A stretch of 64,000 bases of DNA, taken from NCBI RefSeq assembly GCF_016864375.1, contig NZ_CP069354.1, positions 1,116,001 to 1,180,000 of the forward strand. The letters are read 5' to 3'. Below are positions 38,570 through 47,438 of this stretch, in pieces. The position numbers were made by a program, and so were the translations under genes. The stretch's first letter is position 1. Each line of letters starts with the position of its first letter. The notes under the pieces are model-generated. The model ran no database searches and was not told the DNA's origin. It saw only the letters and a list, made by a program, of their open reading frames with translations. Source of the stretch: Microvirga sp. VF16 (GTDB taxonomy: Bacteria > Pseudomonadota > Alphaproteobacteria > Rhizobiales > Beijerinckiaceae).

Positions 38570-39504
38570 GCGTCCTTCTTCGCGAGCGTCAAGGCGCGGG
38601 CATAGACTTCGCGCTTGGGCAGATCGAGTTCCGCCGCGACGAGTGCCGCGGCGTCCTTGATCGAATGGTTCTTCAGTGCTGCTTCGAGCTTGCCGTCGAG
38701 TGCCGCATCGGCTTCCGCCGCATGCATCTCTTTCGTCGCCTCGCCGATCAGCACCACGATCTCGCCCTTGGGCGGGCCTTCCTCGGCGAATTGCTTGGCG
38801 AGCTCCGGCAAGGTGCCGCGCCGGATCGTCTCGAACATTTTCGTCAGCTCGCGCGCCACCACGGCCTGCCGCTCGCCAAGCACATCTGCGGCATCGGCGA
38901 GCATTTCGGGCAGGCGGTGCGGGCCCTCGAAGAGCATCAGCGTGCCGGGGATCGCGCCGATCTCGGCAAGGCGTGTCCGACGCGCGGCGCTCTTCGACGG
39001 CAGAAAGCCTTCGAAGAAGAAGCGGTCGGTCGGCAGGCCCGAGGCAACGAGCGCGGTGAGCACCGCGGAGGGACCGGGAATCGGGGTGACCGGCAGCCCT
39101 TCCTCGATCGCCGCCTGCACGAGCTTGTAGCCCGGATCCGACACCAGGGGCGTACCGGCATCGGACACGAGGGCAAGCGCCTGACCTTCGCGGATGCGGT
39201 GGACCATGCGCTCGCGCACGGCATCGTTGGAATGCTCGTGATAGGCCACCAGCGGCGTGGTGATGCCGTAATGGGCCAGCAGGGTCTTCGTCACCCGCGT
39301 GTCCTCGGCCAGGATCGCGTCTGCGGCGGCAAGCACGTTCAGCGCACGGAAGGACACGTCCTGCAGATTGCCGATGGGGGTCGCGACCACATAGAGGCCG
39401 GGTGACAGGGGCTTGGCCTCGGCAGCGAGGCCGAAGGCGGTGAAGGTGGCGACCCGCTCGTTCGGCTCGCGCCGCTTGGTCCGGTTATCGATTCTCTGGC
39501 TCAT
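38566..39504 (-). CDS. rsmI: 16S rRNA 2'-O-ribose C1402 methyltransferase RsmI
   Basis: 312 residues. Tetrapyrrole-methylase fold: [54 protein letters not shown] and the conserved [17 protein letters not shown]-dependent methylation of the ribosomal decoding centre. The first ~33 residues are a basic extension. Divergent from the LppC-like lipoprotein gene, a common arrangement in proteobacteria. Confidence 0.97.
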   Translation of the reverse strand: MSQRIDNRTKRREPNERVATFTAFGLAAEAKPLSPGLYVVATPIGNLQDVSFRALNVLAAADAILAEDTRVTKTLLAHYGITTPLVAYHEHSNDAVRERMVHRIREGQALALVSDAGTPLVSDPGYKLVQAAIEEGLPVTPIPGPSAVLTALVASGLPTDRFFFEGFLPSKSAARRTRLAEIGAIPGTLMLFEGPHRLPEMLADAADVLGERQAVVARELTKMFETIRRGTLPELAKQFAEEGPPKGEIVVLIGEATKEMHAAEADAALDGKLEAALKNHSIKDAAALVAAELDLPKREVYARALTLAKKDA

Positions 39505-39643
39505 CGTTCGTCACTGTCGCATGAAGGGGCAGGCCCGCGAAAGCCGTGTTGTTAAGACCATCATCCTGCATTGGAAACAATGTTTACCTTTTGCTGTCAT
39601 GCTTCTCCTCATAACGGATAGCTGTTTCCAAAAGGGGGTGGAG

Positions 39644-40918
39644 ATGGCGCGCGTGTCGAAAGGTTCTGTCGGAGGCTTTACGGGCCGGGCCGCTTGGGTT
39701 TTTGTCATTGCCGGGTCGCTCGTTCTGTCGGGCTGCGTCGGCTCCGGCAGCCTGTCGCCTCCGCGCAAGACTGGTCGGACCCAACCGGCTTCCGTCGAGC
39801 CTGCCTATGCGGCAGGTGTCACGCCGCCCGATGCTCCGATGCAGAGCACTCCGGCCATGGCCGGCACCACCATCGGCAACGGCCCCGCCAAGGTCGCGCT
39901 GATCTTGCCCATGACCGGAGCGGGGCAGGGGGCGGTGGTGGCGCAGAGCATGCGCAACGCGGCAGAACTGGCGCTCAGCGAATTCCAGAATTCGGACATC
40001 ACCCTTCTCGTGAAGGACGACAACGGCACGCCGGAAGGCGCACAGAATGCGACGCAGCAGGCTCTCGCTGAAGGTGCCGAGCTCATCATCGGCCCGCTTT
40101 ATGCGGGCTCCGTCCAGGCGGCCGGGCAGGTGGCGCGCCAGAGAGGCAAATCCGTCATTGGCTTTTCGACGGATGCGAGCGTCGCCGCTCAGGGCGTCTA
40201 TCTCCTGAGCTTCATGGTGCAGGAGGAGGTCGACCGCATCGTCTCCTTCGCGGCAACCCAAGGCCGCCGTTCCATCGCGGCCCTTATTCCCGAAACGCAA
40301 TACGGCCGCGTGGCCGGCGCGCGTCTGCAGCAGGCGGCGGCGCAGCAGGGCATCCGCATTGCGGCGCTCGAGTATTATCCTCCAGGACAGCCGCAGAATG
40401 CCGTGCAGCGCATGGCGCCTCTCATCGGCGGCCCGGCGCCGCAGGCCGATGCCCTGTTCATTCCGGAGAGCGGCGATGGCCTGCCCGCCGTCGCCCAAGC
40501 ACTGCAGATGACGGGCTTCGATCCGCAGCGCGTCAAGCCGCTCGGCACGGGTCTGTGGGATGAGCCTCGCGTGGCAGCTCTGCCCATTCTGCAGGGAGGC
40601 TGGTTCGCGGCGCCCGACAAGCGTGGATTCACCGCCTTCGCTGAAAGCTATCGCGCCCGCTTCAATATCGATCCGATCCGGCTTGCAACGCTGTCCTACG
40701 ATGCGGTGACGCTCGCCGCCGCACTCGCCAGGATGCAGGGCGCGCAGGCTTTCACCGATGCCATGCTCACGAACCCGGCAGGTTTTGCCGGCGCGGACGG
40801 CGTGTTCCGCTTCAACCCCGACGGCACCAATGACCGCGCCTTGACTGTGCAGGAAATCCGCGGCGGCGCTGCCGTTGCAATCAGCGGCGCGCCGCGAACC
40901 TTGGTGGCTGGGAACTGA
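39644..40918 (+). CDS. LppC/LpoA-like periplasmic lipoprotein (penicillin-binding protein activator type)
   Basis: 424 residues. Lipoprotein signal with lipobox LSGC (Cys31). The mature part is a type 1 periplasmic-binding fold: KVALILPMTGAGQGAVVAQS, DDNGTPEGAQNATQQAL, AELIIGPLYAGSVQAAGQVA and RLATLSYDAVTLAAALARM. In gammaproteobacteria the neighbour of rsmI-yraN is LpoA, which stimulates PBP1A; this protein has only the C-terminal domain and its role is inferred. The start has GGGGGTGGAG in front, and the longer upstream frame overlaps rsmI. Confidence 0.88.
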   Translation: MARVSKGSVGGFTGRAAWVFVIAGSLVLSGCVGSGSLSPPRKTGRTQPASVEPAYAAGVTPPDAPMQSTPAMAGTTIGNGPAKVALILPMTGAGQGAVVAQSMRNAAELALSEFQNSDITLLVKDDNGTPEGAQNATQQALAEGAELIIGPLYAGSVQAAGQVARQRGKSVIGFSTDASVAAQGVYLLSFMVQEEVDRIVSFAATQGRRSIAALIPETQYGRVAGARLQQAAAQQGIRIAALEYYPPGQPQNAVQRMAPLIGGPAPQADALFIPESGDGLPAVAQALQMTGFDPQRVKPLGTGLWDEPRVAALPILQGGWFAAPDKRGFTAFAESYRARFNIDPIRLATLSYDAVTLAAALARMQGAQAFTDAMLTNPAGFAGADGVFRFNPDGTNDRALTVQEIRGGAAVAISGAPRTLVAGN

Positions 40919-40960
40919 CGGCATTTCAGCTTCCTCGCCCTCATCCGCAGCATCCCACCA

Positions 40961-41051
40961 CGTCATCACCGGCCTTGTGCCGGTGATCCCGATGGATTGA
41001 GACGCCGCGTTTTTCCTTATCGAGATGGCCGGGACAAGCCCGGCCATGACG
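40961..41051. repeat. Fold-back repeat, CGTCAT...ATGACG type
   Basis: Ends CGTCATCACCGG and CCGGCCATGACG are inverted. The second half is almost identical to that of the copy at 50478-50558 (GATGGCCGGGACAAGCCCGG). It lies between the LppC-like gene and the convergent OsmC gene. Confidence 0.7.
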
Positions 41052-41086
41052 AGTAAATCTCACACTAATCGAGCGAACAAACCGCC

Positions 41087-41596
41087 TTACGTGCGCGTCA
41101 GCGTGGCGCTTAAGTCCGGCTTGCTGTTGAGGGTCTGGAACACGACGCAATAGCGCTCGGTGAGCTTGAGCAGTTGGTCGATCTTCTCCTGCGGCGCATC
41201 CGTGTCGACCTCAAAGGACAGGCGGATGTTCCTGAAGCCCACGGGCGCTGTCTTGTCGACGCCGAGCGTGCCGCGGAAATCGAGGTCGCCTTCGGCCTTC
41301 ACCGCGCCGTGACGCAGGTCGATTTCGAGCGCGGTCGCCACCGCCTTCAGCGTCACGCCGGCGCAGGCGACGAGCGCTTCGAGGAGCATGTCGCCGGAGC
41401 ACAGCTCCGCGCCGGAGCCGCCGGTCGCCGGGTGCAGGCCTGCGACGGCGAGCGCGCGGCCGGTCTCGACCTTGCAGGCGATGTGCTGATCGTCGAGCGT
41501 GCCCTGCGCCTTCAGGGTGATCACGGCGGAGTTCGGATCGCTGCGATACTGATCCTTCAGCGGCGCCTGGAGGGCGCGGAGTGCGGTCGCATCCAT
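41087..41596 (-). CDS. OsmC-family protein
   Basis: 169 residues. OsmC/Ohr fold: central helix with LLEALVACAGVTLKAVATAL (one of the family's Cys) and a second Cys in ERYCVVFQTL. May act as a peroxide-reducing or detoxifying protein. The ATG is preceded by AAAAGGACTTAATC; a further 19 codons are open upstream. It directly follows the ABC importer operon on the same strand (19-base gap), so it is probably co-transcribed with it. Confidence 0.9.
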   Translation of the reverse strand: MDATALRALQAPLKDQYRSDPNSAVITLKAQGTLDDQHIACKVETGRALAVAGLHPATGGSGAELCSGDMLLEALVACAGVTLKAVATALEIDLRHGAVKAEGDLDFRGTLGVDKTAPVGFRNIRLSFEVDTDAPQEKIDQLLKLTERYCVVFQTLNSKPDLSATLTRT

Positions 41597-41615
41597 GATT
41601 AAGTCCTTTTGATAC

Positions 41616-42404
41616 CTACCACCACAACGCAGCGGCCTGGCGGTCGCGTTCACGCTGAGGCTGCAATTGCGGTGCTTTGAGGGAATGGTCCAGCGCCGTC
41701 AAGACGCGGCGCACAGATGTCTCGAAGGGAAGACCTGACTTGTCGCGCGGGCGCGAGAGGGTGAGCGGGAGCTCGTCGAAGATGCGGCCGGGCTTGGGCT
41801 GCATGACGATGGCGCGGTCCGCCAGCGTCACGGCCTCCTGCACGTCGTGCGTTACGAGCACGACGGTGGGGCGCGTCTCCTCCCACAGGCCGAGCAGATG
41901 CTCGTGCAGGCTCGCGCGGGTGAAGGCATCGAGCGCCGAAAACGGTTCATCGAGGAGCAGCACCTTTGGGTTGGTCACGAAGGCGCGCGCGATCGAGACG
42001 CGCTGCTGCTGTCCGCCGGAGAGATCGCGCGGCCAGCGGTCGGCATGTTCGGACAGGCCGATCTTGTCGAGCGCATGCGCGACGCGCGCCTTCTTCTCGG
42101 TCGCACTCACGCCGTCGAGCCCGAAAGCGATGTTGTCGGAGACCGACAGCCAGGGCAGAAGACGCGGCTCCTGGAACACGATGCCGACGGCGGGATGTGG
42201 CCCCGAGAGTACCTCGTCGTCGAGGCTGATCCGGCCGCCGCTCGCCCGGTCGAGGCCGGCGATGAGGCGCAAGAGAGTAGTCTTGCCGCAGCCCGAGCCG
42301 CCGATCAGCGAGACGATTTCGCCTTCCTGCACGATGAGATTGATGTCGGAAAGCGCGCGCGTGCCGTCGGCGTAAGTTTTAGAGAGGTGTTCGAGGAACA
42401 GCAT
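41616..42404 (-). CDS. ABC transporter ATPase, SsuB/TauB/NrtD type
   Basis: 262 residues. Walker A GGSGCGKTTLLRLIAG, signature LSGGQQQRVSIARAF, Walker B VLLLDEPFSALD and the switch His in VLVTHDVQEAV. The ATPase energises import of an aliphatic sulfonate, taurine or nitrate-like compound. The start is directly next to the permease stop. The C-terminal ~20 residues form an extra Gln/Arg-rich tail. Confidence 0.94.
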   Translation of the reverse strand: MLFLEHLSKTYADGTRALSDINLIVQEGEIVSLIGGSGCGKTTLLRLIAGLDRASGGRISLDDEVLSGPHPAVGIVFQEPRLLPWLSVSDNIAFGLDGVSATEKKARVAHALDKIGLSEHADRWPRDLSGGQQQRVSIARAFVTNPKVLLLDEPFSALDAFTRASLHEHLLGLWEETRPTVVLVTHDVQEAVTLADRAIVMQPKPGRIFDELPLTLSRPRDKSGLPFETSVRRVLTALDHSLKAPQLQPQRERDRQAAALWW

Positions 42405-43394
42405 TTACAACCTCTCCCGCACGGTGTCCTGCCAGCGCACGAGCGGCTTGGTGGCTGTCAGCAACAGGCTGTCGGCGGTCTTGCCGAGGAGCGCGAAGGC
42501 GATGATGGCGGCGAGGATCTGGTCGGGCTTGCCCATCTGCTGCCCATCGACGAGCAGATAGCCGAGGCCCTCCGATGCGCCCATGAATTCGGCTGCGACC
42601 ACGAACATGAAACCGAGGCCGAGGCCCGAACGCAGCGCGATCACCGCCTCCGGCAGCACGGCCGGCAGGAGGATGCGCCGGGCGAGCTGGACGCGCGAGA
42701 GACGAAACACATGACCGACTTCCACAAGCTTGCGGTCGACGGAAAGGATCGCGCCCGCGATGCCGAGATAAACGGGGAAGAACACACCGACGGCGATCAG
42801 CGCGACCTTCGAGGCCTCGAAGATGCCGAGCCAGAGAATGAACAGCGGCACCCAAGCGATGGAGGGAATCGCGCGCAGGGCCTGCAGGGTCGGATCGAGC
42901 AATTGGCGCATGGTCTTGCTGGAGCCGGAGAGCGCGCCGAGCACGATGCCGGCGACGGCGCCGATGACGAAACCGACGAGGACGCGCCAGAGCGTCATCC
43001 AGGCATGAGTCCACAATTCGCCGGTTTCGGCGAGACCCCAGAGCGTCGCGATGATGCGGCTCGGCGGCGGAACGAGGCGTCCTTCCGCGAGGCCGAGCGC
43101 AACGGCCGCTTCCCAGAGAAGCGCAATGGCGATGGGCAATAAAAAACCGAGAAGGATGCGCCAGTCGAAGGCACGTCGCTTCTCGGCAAAGTCAGGGGCC
43201 GCGAGAGCGGCGGCACCCTCATGGGAGGACCAGGCTTGGCTGGCGTGTCGTGCGGAAAAGTGGTTCCGGTTTTCCGCACTGGACGACACGCCCTTCAAGG
43301 AAGCAGGCATCGGATGGATCCCAAAAGTGGTGCCCACTTTTGGGTCCGATGCCGTAGCTCCGCCTGTCACGGCGCTCTCCCGCGATGAAGACAT
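42405..43394 (-). CDS. ABC transporter permease, SsuC/TauC type, with palindrome-encoded N-terminal extension
   Basis: 329 residues. The core (from ~residue 75) has six membrane helices and the EAA loop region SRVQLARRILLPAVLPEAVI. The first ~70 residues are unusual: residues 15-30 are translated from a family A palindrome (43307-43352) and residues 36-51 from a family B palindrome (43244-43290). There is no in-frame ATG between the first start and the first helix, so the repeats appear to be read. The start overlaps the binding-protein stop (TGATG). The extension is presumably cytoplasmic and dispensable. Confidence 0.93.
   Translation of the reverse strand: MSSSRESAVTGGATASDPKVGTTFGIHPMPASLKGVSSSAENRNHFSARHASQAWSSHEGAAALAAPDFAEKRRAFDWRILLGFLLPIAIALLWEAAVALGLAEGRLVPPPSRIIATLWGLAETGELWTHAWMTLWRVLVGFVIGAVAGIVLGALSGSSKTMRQLLDPTLQALRAIPSIAWVPLFILWLGIFEASKVALIAVGVFFPVYLGIAGAILSVDRKLVEVGHVFRLSRVQLARRILLPAVLPEAVIALRSGLGLGFMFVVAAEFMGASEGLGYLLVDGQQMGKPDQILAAIIAFALLGKTADSLLLTATKPLVRWQDTVRERL
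43244..43290. repeat. Family B palindromic element inside a coding region
   Basis: Outer arms CGTGTCG / CGACACG with inner TGCGGAAAA / TTTTCCGCA, and an extra CTGGA on one side. It translates in frame within the SsuC-type permease. Confidence 0.85.
43307..43352. repeat. Family A palindromic element inside a coding region
   Basis: Arms GCATCGGA...CCCAAAAGTGG and CCACTTTTGGGTCCGATGC; the left arm carries about five extra bases (TGGAT) relative to the perfect copy at 16953. Only 16 bases separate it from the family B element. Confidence 0.88.
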
Positions 43395-44362
43395 CAGCGC
43401 GACGCGGTCGCAAAGCGACGGTCGATGAGGGAATCGACGGCAGCGCGCACATTGGTCTCAGGGGTGATCACGCCAGCCTGCTGTAGCGCGAGGCCCGCGG
43501 CGAGGATCGTGTCGGCCTGCGGCTGGCCGATGTTGGAATGAGTGAGTTCCGTGCGCTCCAGCTGGCGGTCGATCACCGGCTCGGCGAGCTTGGTGTAGGA
43601 GATGAGGGACTTCTTCAGCTCGTCCTTGTTGGCGAGTGCATATTTGCGGGCTTCTTCATAGGCCTTCAGAACGCGCTCGACGAGAGCCGGATTGTCCTTG
43701 GCGAAGGCCTCCGAGACGTTGAGCACGCCCCAGGTATTGGCGCCCGCATTGCGGTAGAAGAGGGTCGCGCCGCTTTCCACTTCGGCGGCGGCCATCAGCG
43801 GATCGAGGCCGGCCCAGGCATCCACGTCGCCGCGCTCAAGAGCGGTACGGCCGTCCGGATGCTGGAGCAGAACGAGCTTCACGTCCTTCTCGGTGAGCTT
43901 GGCTTCCTGCAGGGCGCGCACCAGGAAGATGTGCGGATCGGTGCCGCGGGTCACGGCGACGCGCTTGCCCTTCAGGTCTTCGATCTTGGCGATGCCCGTA
44001 TCCTTGCGGGTGACGAGCGCCGTCCATTCGGGACGGGAATAGACATAGATCGACTTGATCGGGTTGCCATTGATCTTGCCGATTAGGGCAGCGGCGCCGG
44101 CGGTGGAGCCGAAATCGATCGAGCCGGCATTGAGGAATTCGAGCGCCTTGTTGGAGCCGAGCGACTGCACCCAGCGGACCTTGATGCCGTCCTTTTCCAG
44201 TTCCTTCTCCAGAAAGCCCTTGTCCTTCAGGACGAGGCTGACCGGGTTGTAGGTGGCGTAATCGATGCGGATCTCCTTCACCTGCGCAGAGGCGGCGGTC
44301 GCGAAGGAGGCAAGGCCCGTGGCGAGGGAAGCGGCGATGAGAAAACGGCGGGTCAGGGTCAT
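43394..44362 (-). CDS. ABC transporter substrate-binding protein, SsuA/NrtA type
   Basis: 322 residues from the ATG at 44362. The signal peptide MTLTRRFLIAASLATGLASF is cleaved after ASAQ (~27). SsuA/THI5-like domain: VLKDKGFLEKELEKDGIKVR, SLGSNKALEFLNAGSIDFGS, LKGKRVAVTRGTDPHIFLV. It probably binds an aliphatic sulfonate. An in-frame ATG five codons upstream lies inside a hairpin; the chosen start has GGGAG at ideal spacing. First gene of an operon with permease, ATPase and OsmC genes; no ssuD monooxygenase is present here. Confidence 0.93.
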   Translation of the reverse strand: MTLTRRFLIAASLATGLASFATAASAQVKEIRIDYATYNPVSLVLKDKGFLEKELEKDGIKVRWVQSLGSNKALEFLNAGSIDFGSTAGAAALIGKINGNPIKSIYVYSRPEWTALVTRKDTGIAKIEDLKGKRVAVTRGTDPHIFLVRALQEAKLTEKDVKLVLLQHPDGRTALERGDVDAWAGLDPLMAAAEVESGATLFYRNAGANTWGVLNVSEAFAKDNPALVERVLKAYEEARKYALANKDELKKSLISYTKLAEPVIDRQLERTELTHSNIGQPQADTILAAGLALQQAGVITPETNVRAAVDSLIDRRFATASR

Positions 44363-44367
44363 TGTAT

Positions 44368-44388
44368 TCACTCCCATGTCTTGCGCAT
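44368..44388 (-). CDS. Possible six-codon leader peptide (MRKTWE)
   Basis: ATG CGC AAG ACA TGG GAG TGA lies immediately upstream of the binding-protein gene, overlapping the hairpin and ending 5 bases before the preferred start codon. Ribosomes on it would open the hairpin. No separate Shine-Dalgarno sequence is obvious, so it may be chance. Confidence 0.25.
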   Translation of the reverse strand: MRKTWE

Positions 44389-44393
44389 GGGAG
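44371..44393 (-). promoter_or_regulatory. Hairpin covering the ribosome site of the sulfonate-type operon
   Basis: Eight-base perfect arms CTCCCATG / CATGGGAG with a seven-base loop. On the mRNA the GGGAG of the 3' arm is the Shine-Dalgarno sequence for the start at 44362, so folding would hide it. Confidence 0.5.
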
Positions 44394-44481
44394 CTTTGAC
44401 CTGAGGTCTCGCGGCGCCCGGCGCTTTAGCTGCACTTGTTTCGCGCCCGCAATCTGCATGCTCAAATCGGCGCGTGTCCGG

Positions 44482-44510
44482 TTTATAGAACTCAGTGTTT
44501 TTTATGTCAA
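44482..44510 (-). promoter_or_regulatory. Near-consensus sigma70 promoter of the sulfonate-type operon
   Basis: TTGACA and TATAAA separated by 17 bases on the minus strand. Transcription would start near 44475, leaving a leader of about 110 bases before the preferred start codon. Confidence 0.75.
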
Positions 44511-44515
44511 ACACT
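44494..44515. promoter_or_regulatory. Operator palindrome over the -35 element
   Basis: AGTGTTT-N8-AAACACT, perfect seven-base arms, overlapping the TTGACA of the promoter. Such a position fits a repressor. The cognate protein is not identifiable here. Confidence 0.55.
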
Positions 44516-44624
44516 ATCTCTTATAAAGAACAACATATCCGCTCAGGCGGATAATGCCAGTCCGCCCTTGGGCGGAGGCACCATCAAGTGATAAGTCAAA
44601 CACGTCCTCGTGCCCGGTTGTTCC

Positions 44625-47375
44625 ATGACATCTCATAGCCCCAAGAGCGTCCTGACAAGCCTCGGTAGCCAGCCGATCCGCGATGCGGTGGATCTGCGCG
44701 CCAAGCTTGTCCCGGAGCTGAAGAAGCTGCTCGACCGGGGCCATCAGGAGGCCCAGGAGAAGCTCCAGGACAGCCATAACGGGCTCGTCTGTGCCCGCTA
44801 TCTTTCCGAGCGGATGGACGAGTTGGTGCACATCGTTCACGACGCCGTGGTCCAGCATCTCTATCCGGCCGCCAACCCTTCGGCCGGCGAACGCCTCGCG
44901 GTGGCGGCGACCGGGGGCTATGGACGCGGAACCCTGGCGCCGGGCTCCGACGTCGATCTCCTGTTCCTGCTGCCCTACAAGCAGACGGCCTGGAGCGAGA
45001 GCGTCGTCGAGGCGATGCTCTATGTGCTCTGGGACCTGAAGCTGAAGGTTGGGCATGCCACCCGCTCGGTGGAGGAGTGTTTGCGCGAGGCGCATGCGGA
45101 CATGACGATCCGCACGTCGCTGCTGGAAGCGCGCTTCCTGTTCGGAGACCGGGAGCTCTTCGACAATCTGGAAAAGCGCTTCGACCAGGAGATCGTTGCG
45201 ACCACGGCGGCGGAATTCGTCGACGCGAAGCTGAAAGAGCGCGATGCCCGCGTCGCCAAGGCCGGCGCGTCGCGCTACCTCGTCGAGCCGAACGTGAAGG
45301 ACGGCAAGGGCGGCCTGCGCGATCTCAACACGCTCTTCTGGATCGCCAAATACGTCTACCGGGTAAAAGAGCCCAAGGAGCTGGTGAAGGCCGGGCTCTT
45401 CACGCAGGGAGAGTTCAATCTGTTCTCCCGCTGCGAGGAGTTTTTGTGGCGCGTGCGCTGCCACATGCATTTCGCCACCGGCCGCGCCGAGGAGCGCCTC
45501 GCTTTCGACCTACAGCGCAGCATCGCCGAGCGCATCGGCTTTGCGCCGCGCGGCGGTCTGTCGGCGGTCGAGCGCTTCATGAAGGCGTACTTTCTCATCG
45601 CCAAGGATGTGGGCGATCTCACGGCCATCGTCTGCGCCGAACTCGAAGCCCGTCAGACCAAGCGCCGCCCCATGCTCGACCGGATGTTCGGCCGCTTCCG
45701 GCGCCGCAGCGGCGGTGCGCTCGTGAGCGAAGGCTTCATCATCGACAACAACCGTCTCAATGTCGAAAACGAGGAAGCGTTCGAGCGCGATCCGGTCAAC
45801 CTGATCCGCCTGTTCTGGCTCGCCGACCGGCGTAATCTGGCGATCCATCCCGATGCGACGCGCCGTGCCACCCGTTCCCTCAGGCTCATCGGTCCGAGCC
45901 TGCGCAACGATCCGGAGGCCAACAAGCTGTTCCTGGAGATTCTCTCTTCCAAGAACTCGCCCGAGGTGGTGCTGCGGCGCATGAACGAGACCGGCGTGCT
46001 CGGGCGCTTCATCCCGGATTTCGGCCGCATCGTCGCGATGATGCAGTTCAACATGTATCACCACTATACGGTGGACGAGCATCTGATCCGTTCGGTCGGC
46101 GTGCTGACCGAAATCGAGGCGGGCCAGCTCGGCGGCGAGCATCCGCTCGCCAACCAGATTTTTCCCACGATCCGGAACCGGCTCGCGCTCTATGTCGCCG
46201 TCTTCCTCCACGACATCGCCAAGGGCCGGCCGGAGGATCATTCGGAGGCCGGCGGCGCCATCGCCCGCAAGCTCGGGCCGCGCTTCGGCCTCACCGAGGC
46301 GGAGACCGAGACGGTGGCCTGGCTCGTCGAGCACCATCTCCTGATGTCGAACACGGCCCAGAGCCGCGATCTTTCGGATCCGGCCACCATCAAGAGCTTC
46401 GCCGAGGTGGTGCAGACCATGGAACGTTTGAAGCTGCTGCTCGTGCTGACCATCGCCGACATCAAGGCCGTCGGCCCCGGCACCTGGACCGGCTGGAAGG
46501 GCCAGCTCCTGCGCAATCTCTACCAGGAAACGGAAGTGATCCTCGGCGGTGGTGCGGTGGATCTCGCCCGCTCCGAGCGGGTGCGCCTGGCGCAGGAACG
46601 GCTGCGTACGGAACTGCCCGACTGGTCCGATGCGGAGTTCGAGGCCTTCGCCTCGCGCCATACGCCCGGCTATTGGCTCAAGACGGACGAGACCCGGCGG
46701 GCCAAGCAGGCGCGGCTTCTGCGGGAGGCCGAAAAGGCAGGCCGGACGGTCACCACCGCCTACGAGACCGACCAGTTTCGCGGCGTGACCGAACTCACCA
46801 TCCTCTCGCCGGATCATCCGCGCCTGCTCGCCATCGTGACCGGCGCCTGCGCGGCGGCCGGCGGCAACATCGTCGATGCGCAGATCTTCACCACCACGGA
46901 CGGCATCGCGCTCGACACCATCGTGCTCTCCCGCGCCTTCGACCGGGACGAGGACGAGCTGCGCCGGGCCGAGCGGGTCGCCAAGGCCATCGAGCGGGCT
47001 CTGAAAGGGGAGGTCAAGATTGCCGACCTCGTCGACGGCAAGCGCCCCACGAAGGAGCGTTCCAAGGCCTTCCACGTCCCGCCGGAGGTCTCCATCGACA
47101 ATTCCCTGTCGAACCGCCAGACGGTGATCGAGATCTCGGGCCTCGACCGGCCGGGCCTGCTCTATGACCTGACGACGGCCTTGGGCAAGCTTAACCTCAA
47201 CATCGCCTCGGCCCATATCGTGACCTTCGGCGAAAAGGCCGTGGACGTGTTCTATGTGACGGATCTGACGGGCACGAAAATCACCCATGCGGGCCGCCAG
47301 GCCACCATCAGCCGAACCCTCCTCGACGTGTTCAAGACCGAGGAAACCGAGCCGGTTCACCGGCGCAGCGCTTGA
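44625..47375 (+). CDS. glnD: [Protein-PII] uridylyltransferase / uridylyl-removing enzyme GlnD
   Basis: Nitrogen sensor that adds or removes UMP on PII; about 916 residues. Nucleotidyltransferase site GGYGRGTLAPGSDVDLLFL (~97-115), HD domain with HHYTVDEHLIRSVG and VFLHDIAKG (~478-535), and two C-terminal ACT domains starting near 721 (TELTILSPDHPRLL) and 833 (TVIEISGLDRPGLLYDL) that bind glutamine. All expected domains are intact. The ATG giving MTSHSPKSVL is chosen; a GTG five codons upstream is possible. The gene is divergent from the sulfonate-type operon. Confidence 0.97.
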   Translation: MTSHSPKSVLTSLGSQPIRDAVDLRAKLVPELKKLLDRGHQEAQEKLQDSHNGLVCARYLSERMDELVHIVHDAVVQHLYPAANPSAGERLAVAATGGYGRGTLAPGSDVDLLFLLPYKQTAWSESVVEAMLYVLWDLKLKVGHATRSVEECLREAHADMTIRTSLLEARFLFGDRELFDNLEKRFDQEIVATTAAEFVDAKLKERDARVAKAGASRYLVEPNVKDGKGGLRDLNTLFWIAKYVYRVKEPKELVKAGLFTQGEFNLFSRCEEFLWRVRCHMHFATGRAEERLAFDLQRSIAERIGFAPRGGLSAVERFMKAYFLIAKDVGDLTAIVCAELEARQTKRRPMLDRMFGRFRRRSGGALVSEGFIIDNNRLNVENEEAFERDPVNLIRLFWLADRRNLAIHPDATRRATRSLRLIGPSLRNDPEANKLFLEILSSKNSPEVVLRRMNETGVLGRFIPDFGRIVAMMQFNMYHHYTVDEHLIRSVGVLTEIEAGQLGGEHPLANQIFPTIRNRLALYVAVFLHDIAKGRPEDHSEAGGAIARKLGPRFGLTEAETETVAWLVEHHLLMSNTAQSRDLSDPATIKSFAEVVQTMERLKLLLVLTIADIKAVGPGTWTGWKGQLLRNLYQETEVILGGGAVDLARSERVRLAQERLRTELPDWSDAEFEAFASRHTPGYWLKTDETRRAKQARLLREAEKAGRTVTTAYETDQFRGVTELTILSPDHPRLLAIVTGACAAAGGNIVDAQIFTTTDGIALDTIVLSRAFDRDEDELRRAERVAKAIERALKGEVKIADLVDGKRPTKERSKAFHVPPEVSIDNSLSNRQTVIEISGLDRPGLLYDLTTALGKLNLNIASAHIVTFGEKAVDVFYVTDLTGTKITHAGRQATISRTLLDVFKTEETEPVHRRSA

Positions 47376-47438
47376 TTTGTGGCGCCTTCGACCTGATATG
47401 TGCCCCGAACCTTTCTTTTCCCATCATAAGTATCGATC

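Noticed and set aside
45510..47360. Very long open frame antisense to glnD
   Set aside because: A shadow of codon bias in GC-rich DNA. glnD has all domains intact, and the antisense translation is an Arg/Gly/His-rich sequence with no recognisable motif. The same applies to long frames antisense to dctP, the EamA transporter, hemW, dnaK and dnaJ.
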